DNA of 64,000 nucleotides from Sulfuritalea sp. (GTDB lineage Bacteria; Pseudomonadota; Gammaproteobacteria; Burkholderiales; Rhodocyclaceae). Under the pieces are notes generated by a model. The model did no database searches. It was not told the DNA's origin and worked only from the letters and a program-made list of their open reading frames with translations. Where the stretch lies: positions 1-64,000 of the forward strand of contig JALNZB010000013.1 of NCBI GenBank assembly GCA_023229545.1, read 5' to 3'. Of this stretch, positions 56,024-64,000 are shown piece after piece (position 1 is the stretch's first letter; every line of letters starts with the position of its first letter). The translations under genes were made by a program, and so were the position numbers.

Positions 56024-57499
56024 ATGAACTCGCAACTTCTTAGCCTCGCCATCTGGGTTCCCATCCTCGGCGCCTTGCCGGTGTTCTGGATCGGCTCCGA
56101 GCGCCGCACGCTGGTGCGCTGGCTGTCGCTGGCCGTCGCCGTTGCCGGATTCATGGTCACCATTCCGCTCTACACCGGCTTCGATGCGACACTGAGCAGC
56201 ATGCAGTTCGTCGAACAATCGCCATGGATCACCCGCTTCAATGTTCAGTACCTGCTCGGGGTTGATGGCATTTCGATGCCTTTTATCCTGCTCAACAGCC
56301 TGATCACCGTGCTGGTGGTGCTGGCCGGCTGGGAGGTTATTGAAGACAAGCAGGCGCAGTACATGGGCGCCTTCCTCATCATGTCCGGCCTCATGAACGG
56401 CATTTTCAGCGCGCTTGACGGCGTGCTGTTCTATGTTTTCTTCGAGGCCTCGCTGATCCCGATGTACATCATCATCGGCGCCTGGGGCGGACCGAAGCGC
56501 GTCTATGCGGCCTTCAAGTTCTTCCTCTACACGCTGCTCGGCTCACTCTTGATGCTGGTTGCCCTGATCTGGTTGTTCCTCGAGTCGGGAGGCAGCTTCA
56601 ACATCCTGGACTGGCACCAGTTGCGCCTTGGCATGGCGCCGCAGATACTGATTTTCATCGCCTTCCTTGTTTCATTTGCCGTCAAGGTGCCGATGTGGCC
56701 GGTGCATACATGGTTGCCGGATGCCCACGTCGAGGCTCCTACTGGAGGCTCGGTGGTGCTTGCCGCCATTGCGCTGAAGCTTGGCGCCTATGGTTTCGTC
56801 CGGTTTTCTCTGCCCATCGTGCCCGACGCCAGCCATCATCTCGCGCCGCTGATGATAGCCCTGAGCCTGATCGCCGTGATCTACATCGGCTTCGTCGCGC
56901 TGGCGCAGACCGACATGAAAAAGCTGATCGCCTATTCGTCGATCTCGCACATGGGTTTTGTCACCCTCGGCTTTTTCATCTTCAACCAGATTGGCATCGA
57001 AGGCGCGCTGGTGCAGATGATCTCGCACGGCTTCGTCTCGGCGGCGATGTTCCTCTGCGTCGGCGTCATGTACGACCGCATGCATTCGCGCCAGATCGCC
57101 GACTACGGCGGCGTGGTGAATACCATGCCGAAGTTCGCCGCGCTGTTCGTCTTTTTTTCCATGGCCAATTCCGGTTTGCCGGCCACCTCGGGTTTTGTCG
57201 GCGAGTTCATGGTTATCCTCGGCGCAATCAAGTTCAATTTCTGGGTCGGCTTTGCCGCCGCCACCACGCTGATACTCGGTGCCGCCTACACTCTGTGGAT
57301 GGTCAAGCGCGTGGTGTTCGGCGCGATTGGCAATGATCATGTTGCCAAGCTGAAAGACATCGGCGGTCGCGAGTTTCTGGTGCTCGGTCTGTTGGCGGTC
57401 TGTGTTTTGGCCATGGGCCTTTACCCATTCCCGTTCACCGAAGTGATGCACGCTTCGGTGGATAACCTGCTCAAGCACGTTATGGCGAGCAAGCTCTGA
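56024..57499 (+). CDS. nuoM: NADH-quinone oxidoreductase subunit M
   Basis: NuoM is an antiporter-like proton-pumping subunit. The 491-residue product has 14 hydrophobic helices with the key Glu in FYVFFEASLIPMYIIIG, VKVPMWPVHTWLPDAHVEAP and YSSISHMGFVTLGFF. It lies 28 bases after nuoL. Normal length. Confidence 0.97.
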   Translation: MNSQLLSLAIWVPILGALPVFWIGSERRTLVRWLSLAVAVAGFMVTIPLYTGFDATLSSMQFVEQSPWITRFNVQYLLGVDGISMPFILLNSLITVLVVLAGWEVIEDKQAQYMGAFLIMSGLMNGIFSALDGVLFYVFFEASLIPMYIIIGAWGGPKRVYAAFKFFLYTLLGSLLMLVALIWLFLESGGSFNILDWHQLRLGMAPQILIFIAFLVSFAVKVPMWPVHTWLPDAHVEAPTGGSVVLAAIALKLGAYGFVRFSLPIVPDASHHLAPLMIALSLIAVIYIGFVALAQTDMKKLIAYSSISHMGFVTLGFFIFNQIGIEGALVQMISHGFVSAAMFLCVGVMYDRMHSRQIADYGGVVNTMPKFAALFVFFSMANSGLPATSGFVGEFMVILGAIKFNFWVGFAAATTLILGAAYTLWMVKRVVFGAIGNDHVAKLKDIGGREFLVLGLLAVCVLAMGLYPFPFTEVMHASVDNLLKHVMASKL

Positions 57500-57544
57500 T
57501 GACCGACCACAGCGGCACACAACACGAAAGACACGAGAGAAGCG

Positions 57545-59026
57545 ATGCTGAATAATTTCGTGATGCCCGACCTGTACCCGGCGGCGCCGGAGATATTTCT
57601 CCTGCTGATGTCCTTCGTGGTGCTGTTTGTCGACTTGATCTTCGGCGCCACCCGGCGCTGGATGGCGGCCATGTTGACCGTGATCACACTGATCGGCTGT
57701 GCCGCGATCACTTTGGTCACCGCCGACGGTCAGACCACGCTGACCTTCAGCAACATGTATGTCGACGATCTGCTGTCCGATTTCCTCAAGCTCATGACCT
57801 ACCTTGCGGTGATCATGATGCTGGTTTACAGCCGGCAGTACATGGCGGACCGTAGCCTGAACAAGGGCGAGTTTTACCTGCTGGTGCTGTATGCCACGCT
57901 GGGCATGATGGTGATGATTTCGGCGGCCAACCTGCTGACCATGTATCTCGGTCTCGAATTGATGTCGCTTTCGCTCTATGGCCTGGTGGCCATCGATCGC
58001 GACAGCTCGCGCGCCACCGAGGCGGCGATGAAGTATTTTGTGCTCGGCGCCCTGGCCTCGGGCTTGCTGCTCTACGGCATGTCGATGATCTACGGCGCCA
58101 CCGGCAGCCTTGAAATCGGTGGTGTGGCGCAAGCGCTGTATCAGGGTCAGGCGGAAAAACCGGTGTTGGTGTTCGGCCTCGTATTCCTCGTCGCCGGGGT
58201 CGCCTTCAAGTTGGGGCTGGTGCCCTTTCACATGTGGATTCCCGATGTCTATCATGGTGCGCCAACGGCAGTGACCATGTTCATCGGTTCCGCGCCGAAG
58301 CTTGCCGCCTTCGCCATGGCGCTGCGTCTGTTGGTCTATGCACTGTTCGGGCTGGCAGTCGACTGGCAGAAAATGCTGCTGATCATGGCTGTGCTGTCCA
58401 TCGGTCTCGGGAATCTGGCGGCTATCGCGCAGACCAATATCAAGCGCATGCTGGCGTATTCGGCGATTTCGCATATGGGCTACATGGTGCTCGGCCTGAT
58501 GTCGGGTGTGGTCGGCGGCCAGATCGATGCCTTCACTGCGATCAATGCTTACAGTTCGTCGTTGTACTACACCGTTGCTTACGTATTGATGTCGCTCGGC
58601 GCCTTCGGCATGGTGCTGCTGCTGTCGCGCGCCGGTTATGAGGCGGAAAACCTGGAAGACTTCAAGGGACTCAACAAACGCAGTCCGTGGTTTGCCGCGA
58701 TGATGCTGATCATCATGTTTTCGATGGCCGGCATTCCGTTCTTCATCGGCTTCTTCGCCAAGTTTGCCGTGCTGCTGGCCGCCATCAAGGCGGGTTACAC
58801 GGCGGTCGCCGTGGTTGCCGTGATGTTCTCGCTGGTCGGCGCCTTCTACTATCTGCGCGTGGTCAAGCTAATGTACTTCGACACTCCGGTCGATTCGGCA
58901 CCGATCACGGCCGGACTCGACCTGCGCGTGCTGTTGTCGCTAAACGGGCTTGCAGTCGCCGCATTCGGTCTGTTCCCCGATGCGCTGATGGTGGTTTGCA
59001 CCACCGCCCTGATGCGCTCGCTTTAG
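57545..59026 (+). CDS. nuoN: NADH-quinone oxidoreductase subunit N
   Basis: NuoN is the third antiporter-like pump of complex I and ends the operon. The 493-residue product has 14 hydrophobic helices with LTMYLGLELMSLSLYGLVAI, FKLGLVPFHMWIPDVYHGAP and AYSAISHMGYMVLGLMSGVV. The 45 bases before it after nuoM hold no promoter that I can see. Confidence 0.97.
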   Translation: MLNNFVMPDLYPAAPEIFLLLMSFVVLFVDLIFGATRRWMAAMLTVITLIGCAAITLVTADGQTTLTFSNMYVDDLLSDFLKLMTYLAVIMMLVYSRQYMADRSLNKGEFYLLVLYATLGMMVMISAANLLTMYLGLELMSLSLYGLVAIDRDSSRATEAAMKYFVLGALASGLLLYGMSMIYGATGSLEIGGVAQALYQGQAEKPVLVFGLVFLVAGVAFKLGLVPFHMWIPDVYHGAPTAVTMFIGSAPKLAAFAMALRLLVYALFGLAVDWQKMLLIMAVLSIGLGNLAAIAQTNIKRMLAYSAISHMGYMVLGLMSGVVGGQIDAFTAINAYSSSLYYTVAYVLMSLGAFGMVLLLSRAGYEAENLEDFKGLNKRSPWFAAMMLIIMFSMAGIPFFIGFFAKFAVLLAAIKAGYTAVAVVAVMFSLVGAFYYLRVVKLMYFDTPVDSAPITAGLDLRVLLSLNGLAVAAFGLFPDALMVVCTTALMRSL

Positions 59027-59176
59027 GCGGCGCACCAGCTTGCACCGCGCCACAAGGCGCAATCGAAACCGGACCGAGGAAGTCGCGCGCAGTTCGCATG
59101 ACGGCCTCTTCGTTTCCGTTCCGGTGCCTGCCTGATAAGATGGAGCCGATGGATCGATGGTGCCCCTGACGCAAAT

Positions 59177-59740
59177 ATGGACGATTCAGAGCTGATTGAA
59201 CATACCGTAAGCAGTGAGCCTGTTTTTGACGGCAAGCTGCTGCATGTTCGGCGCGATACGGTGCGTCTGTCGAACGGTCATGAGACCGTCCGCGAGTGGA
59301 TTGCCCATCCGGGGGCTGTCGTGGTGCTGGCGGCGCTGGATAACGGAAACCTCTTGTTCGAGCGCCAGTTCCGTTATCCGCTACAGCGCATATTCGTCGA
59401 GCTTCCCGCCGGAAAAATCGATCTCCATGAACATCCACTGGATACCGCGAAGCGTGAACTGCGCGAGGAGACCGGCCATCAGGCCAAGTTCTGGCGGCAT
59501 CTGGCGACCATGCACCCGTGCATCGGCTATTCCGACGAACGCATCGAGATATTCTGGGCGCACGGTTTGATTTATGTCGGCCATCAGCGCGATCACGGCG
59601 AGTTTCTCGATGTCATCGAAATGAACGTGTCCGAGGCGCTGCTGGCGGTGCGCGATGGCGAGATCACCGACGGCAAGAGCATCGCCGCCCTGATGTGGGC
59701 GGACAAGATTGATTCCGGAGCATGGTCTGTTCCCGACTGA
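59177..59740 (+). CDS. NUDIX hydrolase, ADP-ribose pyrophosphatase-like
   Basis: A 187-residue NUDIX protein resembling ADP-ribose diphosphatases. The NUDIX box is GKIDLHEHPLDTAKRELREE followed by TG, fitting G-x5-E-x7-REUxEExG; EWIAHPGAVVVLAALDNGNL and RQFRYPLQRIFVELPAGKID before it are typical of the NudF group. It lies 150 bases after nuoN, and its last bases are close to the sensor kinase gene. ADP-ribose breakdown could connect to DraT/DraG products, but this is speculation. Confidence 0.88.
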   Translation: MDDSELIEHTVSSEPVFDGKLLHVRRDTVRLSNGHETVREWIAHPGAVVVLAALDNGNLLFERQFRYPLQRIFVELPAGKIDLHEHPLDTAKRELREETGHQAKFWRHLATMHPCIGYSDERIEIFWAHGLIYVGHQRDHGEFLDVIEMNVSEALLAVRDGEITDGKSIAALMWADKIDSGAWSVPD

Positions 59741-59745
59741 ATGAG

Positions 59746-60978
59746 ATGAACAAGATCGACACCGAAACTCTTCACGAAGAACCGGATCTTGACCCATCCG
59801 GCAACTACACGCTGGAAGCGCTGCATGTCCTGGCGGAGGTTTCCAGCAATCTGGTCGATGAGGACGATCTTGACGAGTTGCTGGGCCGTTTTTTGGGCAC
59901 CATCATTCGCTTGGCCAAGGCCGACGCCGGTGTGGTACGGGTGTTGACCAGCGACGGTCGGCACTTGCGCCTGGTTGCGGCGCGCGGTCTGCCGGCGGCG
60001 GTAGTCGAACAGGAGCGCCTCGTTTCGTACGATTGCGGCCAATGCGGCATTGCCATTGGGCAGAGCCGCCCCTGTTTCGAGATCGACCTGACAAGCTGTG
60101 CCGAGCGGACCGGATGCGACTATTTCGGCGCCGGCTGTCAGGCCATGGTGGTGGTGCCGCTGCAAAATTCCGGGCGATTGCTCGGCACCTACAATCTGTT
60201 CCTGCCGGAAGCTTTTGAATTGCCCGAAGAAGTGGTGCTGCTGTTCCGCTCGATCGGCGAGCATCTCGGCATGGCATTGGAGAACGCGCGCCTGAAGCGT
60301 GAAAACCTGCGTATCGTGCTGACCAGCGAGCGGCAAATGATGGCGGCCGAAATTCACGATTCGCTGGCGCAGACGCTGGCCTACATGAAAATGCGCATGG
60401 CAATGCTCAACGACGCCATTGCCGACCAGTCGCTGGAGCGTAGCGCCAGGTACGCGGGAGACGTTGGTCAGGCGCTGGACGATGCCTATGGGCACCTGCG
60501 CGAGCTGCTGGTCCAGTTTCGCAGCCGCATGGATCCGATGGGCCTCCAGCATGCGCTGCATGGTCTGGCCTGCGGCTTTCAGGAGCGTACCGGCATCACG
60601 CTGCACCACGAAAACCGGATTGCCGATCTGCGCCTCGCGCCGGAGCAGGAGAGTCAAGTATTCCATATCCTGCAGGAAGCGCTGGCCAACGTCGCCCGCC
60701 ATTCCGGCGCCACCGAGGCCAGCATGACGCTGGACGTGGCCGGGGACTACTACACCGCCACGGTTGAAGACAACGGTCGCGGAGGGCAGGGCTTTTTTGC
60801 CATTGCCAATCGCGTCGGCGGTTTCGACGAGCATCCGGGGCTACGGGATCACTTTGGCCTTTCCATCATGCGCGAGCGGGCACAGAAGATCGGCGGTCGT
60901 CTTGAAGTCGTCAATTTGCCGCAGGGCGGTTTTCGCGTCAGACTCAGCTTCCCGCCTGGAGGGGGCCTCTCGAAATGA
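59746..60978 (+). CDS. NarX-like GAF sensor histidine kinase with Cys-rich GAF domain
   Basis: A 410-residue soluble histidine kinase. A GAF domain (about 28-180) contains seven Cys within about 40 residues (CGQC at about 96, then PCFE, SCAE, GCDY and AGCQ). It is followed by a HisKA_3 dimerisation motif (MAAEIHDSLAQTLAYMKMRM, His about 205) and a HATPase domain (HILQEALANVARHSG, VEDNGRG). There is no membrane segment or periplasmic nitrate sensor. ATG at 59746 is preferred over 59722. It overlaps the response regulator by four bases. The Cys set could hold an Fe-S cluster; not proven. Confidence 0.88.
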   Translation: MNKIDTETLHEEPDLDPSGNYTLEALHVLAEVSSNLVDEDDLDELLGRFLGTIIRLAKADAGVVRVLTSDGRHLRLVAARGLPAAVVEQERLVSYDCGQCGIAIGQSRPCFEIDLTSCAERTGCDYFGAGCQAMVVVPLQNSGRLLGTYNLFLPEAFELPEEVVLLFRSIGEHLGMALENARLKRENLRIVLTSERQMMAAEIHDSLAQTLAYMKMRMAMLNDAIADQSLERSARYAGDVGQALDDAYGHLRELLVQFRSRMDPMGLQHALHGLACGFQERTGITLHHENRIADLRLAPEQESQVFHILQEALANVARHSGATEASMTLDVAGDYYTATVEDNGRGGQGFFAIANRVGGFDEHPGLRDHFGLSIMRERAQKIGGRLEVVNLPQGGFRVRLSFPPGGGLSK

Positions 60979-61664
60979 ACATTCCGACCCACACCGAACC
61001 GATTCGCGTCCTGCTGGTTGACGATCACACCCTGTTTCGCAAGGGACTCGCCGAACTGCTGGAGCAGCGTGGTTCCATAACCGTGGCCGGTACCGCCGGC
61101 AACGCCGAGGATGCCTGCCGCATTCTTGTCGAGGCACGCCCCGATGTCATCATCATCGACCTCAACATGCCGCCCAACGGCGGTCTTAACCTGCTGCGCC
61201 AGTTGCGGGCGGACGGCTGGAGCGGGCCGGTGCTGATCCTCACCGTCAGCGACGCCGAGGAGGATCTCGCCGCCGCCCTGCAGGCCGGCGCCAAGGGCTA
61301 TCTGCTGAAGGACATGGAACCGGAAGACGTGGTCGATGCCGTGCAGCGTGCGGTGCGCGGCGAAACGGTGATCGCTCCGGCGATGACGCTCAAGTTGGTC
61401 GACCTGCTGCAAGGCGGCAATGCTGCGGCGGCCAAGGCCGACACTCTGAAGCTGCTGACGACGCGCGAACGTGAGATTCTCCAGCAACTGTCGCAAGGAT
61501 TGTCAAACAAGGCCATTGCCCGGGTTCTCGACATCAGTCATGACACCGTCAAGCTCCACGTCAAGCACGTTCTGGCCAAGCTCAACCTGAGCTCACGTGT
61601 CGAGGCCGCCGTTTTTGCCATCGAGCAAAAGGCGGCTGGGCAGGGCCGACGTACTCTCTCCTAA
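60975..61664 (+). CDS. NarL/FixJ-type response regulator
   Basis: A 229-residue response regulator: receiver domain with acidic pocket VLLVDDHTLFRKGLAELLEQ, phospho-Asp in VIIIDLNMPPNGG (about 60), Lys in KGYLLKDMEPED; C-terminal LuxR-type HTH LTTREREILQQLSQGLSNKA and ISHDTVKLHVKHVLAKLNLS. It forms a two-component pair with the kinase upstream (four-base overlap) and resembles NarL, so control of anaerobic or nitrate-related genes is plausible. Targets are not visible here. Confidence 0.93.
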   Translation: MNIPTHTEPIRVLLVDDHTLFRKGLAELLEQRGSITVAGTAGNAEDACRILVEARPDVIIIDLNMPPNGGLNLLRQLRADGWSGPVLILTVSDAEEDLAAALQAGAKGYLLKDMEPEDVVDAVQRAVRGETVIAPAMTLKLVDLLQGGNAAAAKADTLKLLTTREREILQQLSQGLSNKAIARVLDISHDTVKLHVKHVLAKLNLSSRVEAAVFAIEQKAAGQGRRTLS

Positions 61665-61682
61665 CTCAGGAATTTCCCGTGC

Positions 61683-62669
61683 TCATGGCTGGCCGACCTC
61701 CAGCACGATCTTGCCGATATGCTGGTTTGATTCCATCAAGCGGTGCGCAGCGGCGGCCTGCGCCAGGGGGAAGCGGGCGAACAGGTGCGGCAGCAGTTCG
61801 CCGCGTCCGAGCGCCGGCCAGATGTTTGCCGCCAGCGCATCGCGGATCGCGGTCTTTTCGGTCAGCGTGCGCGGGCGCATGGTCGAGCCGGTGATCGTCA
61901 GCCGCTTCAGCATGACCGGCATCATATCGGCTTCGCCCTTGCTGCCTTCGAGGAAGGCGATATACACCAGTCGTCCGTCGCGCCGCAACGAAGCGAGATT
62001 GCGCCGCAAGTAGGGGGCACCCACCATGTCGAGGATCACGTCGACGCCGGTGCCCGCAGTGAACCTTTTTACCTTCTCGGCGAAGTCCGCCGTGCGGTAG
62101 TTGATGGCGTGCGCCGCCCCCGCTTTATGGCAGAAGGCCGCCTTTTCGTCGTTGCCGACGGTAACCATGCACTCGACGCCGAGGTGCTTCGCCAACTGGA
62201 TGGCAGCAAGGCCGATGCCGCTCGACCCGCCATGCACCAGCAGCCGCTCACCGCGCCGGAGGCGGCCCAGATCGACCAGATTGGCCCACACCGTAAACCA
62301 GGTTTCGGGCAGGGCTGCGGCGGTGGCGAAGTCCATCCCGACCGGAATCGGCAACGCGTGGCTGGCCGCCGCCACGCAGTATTCGGCATAGCCGCCGCCC
62401 GGCGTCAGCGCCGTAACGCCAGCGCCGACTTTCCATGCCGTGACATCGGCACCCACGGCAACAACACGTCCCGCAACTTCGAGGCCCAGCACCGGCGACG
62501 CATCCGGCGGTGGCGGGTAGCGCCCCGAGCGTTGCAATACGTCGGGACGATTGATGCCGGCGCAGACTACTTCGATCAGTATCTGTCCGGGGCCAGCCTG
62601 CGGCGCCGGGCCGTCGACAAGCTTCATGCAGTCGGCAGTGCCACCCGCGCCGTGGTCGATGTATTTCAT
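61683..62669 (-). CDS. Zinc-free NAD(P)H quinone oxidoreductase (MDR superfamily)
   Basis: A 328-residue medium-chain reductase of the quinone oxidoreductase/PIG3 type: CAGINRPDVLQRSGRYPPPP (about 36-55), GLEVAGRVVAVGADV and the cofactor motif VHGGSSGIGLAAIQLAKHLG (about 146-165). It lacks zinc-binding residues. The segment WKVGAGVTALTPGGGYAEYC contains repeat copy 12, where relatives usually read GDRV. The physiological quinone or carbonyl substrate is unknown. Confidence 0.9.
   Translation of the reverse strand: MKYIDHGAGGTADCMKLVDGPAPQAGPGQILIEVVCAGINRPDVLQRSGRYPPPPDASPVLGLEVAGRVVAVGADVTAWKVGAGVTALTPGGGYAEYCVAAASHALPIPVGMDFATAAALPETWFTVWANLVDLGRLRRGERLLVHGGSSGIGLAAIQLAKHLGVECMVTVGNDEKAAFCHKAGAAHAINYRTADFAEKVKRFTAGTGVDVILDMVGAPYLRRNLASLRRDGRLVYIAFLEGSKGEADMMPVMLKRLTITGSTMRPRTLTEKTAIRDALAANIWPALGRGELLPHLFARFPLAQAAAAHRLMESNQHIGKIVLEVGQP
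62407..62432 (-). repeat. 26-base dispersed repeat, copy 12
   Basis: One mismatch to the consensus. Inside the quinone oxidoreductase gene, on the coding strand, read as KVGAGVTAL. Confidence 0.85.
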
Positions 62670-62708
62670 GTTGTTGCGCTCTGTCGGCGGTCCTACCGGG
62701 CCGTACTT

Positions 62709-63476
62709 TCAGCCGATGTCCTCGGCGAACCAGCGCAGCTTGTCGCGCAGCATGACCACTTCGCCGACAATGATCAAGGTCGGCGCCCGCAGATGGGCGG
62801 CGGCGGCCAGAGCCGGCAGCGTGGTCAGCGTGCCGGTGACCGTGCGCTGGCTGGGCTGGGTGCCGTGTTGCACGATGGCGGCCGGCCAGTCGGCGGGTAG
62901 GCCGTGCTCCATGAGTTTGGCGCACAGGTGCGGCAGGCCTGACAAGCCCATGTAGATCACTACCGTCTGACGGCGCCGGGCGAGGCCGGGCCAGTCCAGG
63001 TTCATGCTGCCGTCCTGGAGATGGCCGGTGACAAAGACGCAGGCCTGGGCGTGGTTGCGATGTGTCAGCGGGATGCCGGCATAGGAGCCGACACCGGCGG
63101 CGGCCGTAATGCCAGGCACAACCTCGAAGTTGACGCCGTCGCCGTGCAGGGTTTCGACTTCTTCGCCGCCCCGGCCGAAGATGTAGGGGTCGCCGCCCTT
63201 GAGACGCACCACGCGTTTGCCGCTTTTGGCCAGACGCACCAGCAACTGGTTGATCTGTTCCTGGGGTAGTGAGTGGTTACCGCGTTCCTTGCCCGCATAG
63301 ATACGCTCGGCATCGGGGCGCGCAAGCTTTAGCACAGCTTGCGAAACGAGGTTGTCGTAGACCAGGACATCCGCTTCGCCGATCAGGCGCGCGGCCTTGA
63401 GGGTCAGCAATTCCGGATCGCCGGGGCCGGCGCCGACCAGATAGACCCAACCGGGTCGTGCGGGAACAGGTTTCAT
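62709..63476 (-). CDS. cobA: Uroporphyrinogen-III C-methyltransferase
   Basis: CobA/SumT methylates uroporphyrinogen III twice to precorrin-2, for siroheme, cobalamin or heme d1. The 255-residue product has the signatures VYLVGAGPGDPELLTLKAAR (about 11-30), DVLVYDNLVS, VRLKGGDPYIFGRGGEEVET (about 90-109) and GIPLTHRNHAQACVFVTGHL. It is a single-domain enzyme, not the fused CysG. The A-type Fe-S gene precedes it by 30 bases in the same direction, so they may share a transcript. Confidence 0.96.
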   Translation of the reverse strand: MKPVPARPGWVYLVGAGPGDPELLTLKAARLIGEADVLVYDNLVSQAVLKLARPDAERIYAGKERGNHSLPQEQINQLLVRLAKSGKRVVRLKGGDPYIFGRGGEEVETLHGDGVNFEVVPGITAAAGVGSYAGIPLTHRNHAQACVFVTGHLQDGSMNLDWPGLARRRQTVVIYMGLSGLPHLCAKLMEHGLPADWPAAIVQHGTQPSQRTVTGTLTTLPALAAAAHLRAPTLIIVGEVVMLRDKLRWFAEDIG

Positions 63477-63506
63477 GGACGCAATGTTACCTTGGTCCTG
63501 GCCTGC

Positions 63507-63860
63507 TCAGGAGCAACCTCCGCCGCAACTTCCACAATTCCCGGCGGCGGATGACGAGGGGCAGCCGCCGCGGAAGATGAACTGGAATTCCCCCGCCTGG
63601 ACTTCGGCGAAATCCAGCGTGGCGCCCTCCAGCAGGGGTTGGCTGCGCGGCGAGATCAGGATCGTGATACCGCCACCATCGATGATCAGATCATCTTCGC
63701 GTTCATCGTCGAAGCCCATGCCGTAGACCAGCTCGCCGTCGTTTTCGTCATACTTGGCGGCGACTCGCAGCATGGGCGGCTTCGAGTTGCGCCCGCTGTC
63801 GGACTGTTCGGCGGCGGCGCGAATGACCTGATCGGCGGCGGACGGGGTCAGAGTGAACAT
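63507..63860 (-). CDS. HesB/IscA-like protein with unusual cysteine pattern
   Basis: A 117-residue A-type (HesB/IscA-like) protein: LTPSAADQVIRAAAEQSDSG at the start, LRVAAKYDENDGELVYGMGF (about 31-50) and DDLIIDGGGITILISPRSQP (about 55-74). In typical IscA the second segment contains the first cluster Cys; here it has none. The C-terminus instead has CPSSSAAGNCGSCGGGCS with four Cys. It may bind a cluster or metal in a different way, or be an Fe-S protein of another role. Near-identical arrangement to the NfuA-type degenerate domains is possible. Confidence 0.8.
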   Translation of the reverse strand: MFTLTPSAADQVIRAAAEQSDSGRNSKPPMLRVAAKYDENDGELVYGMGFDDEREDDLIIDGGGITILISPRSQPLLEGATLDFAEVQAGEFQFIFRGGCPSSSAAGNCGSCGGGCS

Positions 63861-64000
63861 GGGGTGGGTTCCTTGTGATCGGCGATGACGCAGTTGCGGA
63901 CGTGCTGGACGAATTGTGCCGGCCAGTCGCAGCCGCTGGAGGCGCGCAGATGGGTGTAGGAGGCGAGCAGCCGGTGAAGAAAAACGCCATCGCGGCGACC
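63848..64000 (-). CDS. C-terminal part of an unrecognised protein, cut by window end
   Basis: An open frame enters from the window end and stops at 63848, giving the last 50 residues of a protein (DGVFLHRLLASYTHLRASSG, then DWPAQFVQHVRNCVIADHKE). It overlaps the start of the HesB-like gene by 13 bases, so the two are probably one operon. No family can be assigned from this piece. Confidence 0.55.
   Translation of the reverse strand, partial: GRRDGVFLHRLLASYTHLRASSGCDWPAQFVQHVRNCVIADHKEPTPCSL

Overview
The window is a high-GC, gene-dense chromosomal segment from a nitrogen-fixing betaproteobacterium, most likely of the Rhodocyclales (Azoarcus/Dechloromonas-like). Reasons: a nifL-nifA pair in a betaproteobacterial setting, nifHDK-nifT-fdx-nifY and nifEN-nifX-DUF269-fdxB in the usual order, draT/draG switch-off genes, a nif-linked rnf cluster, and a 13-gene nuo operon preceded by tpiA, secG and tRNA-Leu. 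The genus is an inference.

Layout. 1-4.6 kb (minus): rnfG-rnfE-rseC-rnfA-rnfB-rnfC; rnfD is not in the window and probably lies beyond base 1. 4.9-10.9 kb (plus): nifL-nifA, then nifB, two ferredoxins and draG. 10.8-16.6 kb: accessory island with a CBS protein, two HigBA modules, a VOC protein, a PDZ lipoprotein, small unknowns and a papain-like protease; it carries two attC-like elements that suggest integron cassettes. 16.6-25.0 kb: a SIR2-like gene and draT (minus), then nifHDKT, a ferredoxin, nifY and a conserved gene of unknown role (plus). 25.1-31.1 kb (minus): AbiE-like pair, GNAT acetyltransferase, DUF2478, modCBA, modE and nifQ. 31.3-33.8 kb (minus): a small regulated envelope operon. 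33.9-38.0 kb (plus): nifE-nifN-nifX-DUF269-fdxB. 38.1-42.9 kb (minus): E. coli-type fumarate reductase frdABCD followed by a UbiE/MenG-like methyltransferase and an unknown gene. 43.1-59.0 kb (plus): tpiA, secG, tRNA-Leu(GAG), nuoA-N. 59.2-64.0 kb: NUDIX hydrolase and a NarX/NarL-like two-component system (plus), then a quinone oxidoreductase, cobA, an A-type Fe-S protein and a gene cut by the window edge (minus). No gene-free stretch exceeds 300 bases.

How the genes work together. ModABC brings in molybdate under ModE control; NifQ, NifB, NifEN, NifX, NifY and DUF269 build and move FeMo-cofactor; NifHDK is the enzyme; Rnf and the ferredoxins supply low-potential electrons; NifL/NifA control transcription, and DraT/DraG control NifH by ADP-ribosylation. 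Six sigma-54 (-24/-12) promoters, served by five TGT-N10-ACA NifA sites, tie rnf, nifLA, nifB, nifH, nifQ and nifE into one regulon. Fumarate reductase with a near-consensus FNR box, plus Nuo, points to anaerobic respiration alongside aerobic respiration.

The most unusual signal is a 26-base dispersed repeat (AAAGTCGGCGCTGGCG, two variable bases, ACGGCGAT), found 12 times on both strands in genes and between genes.
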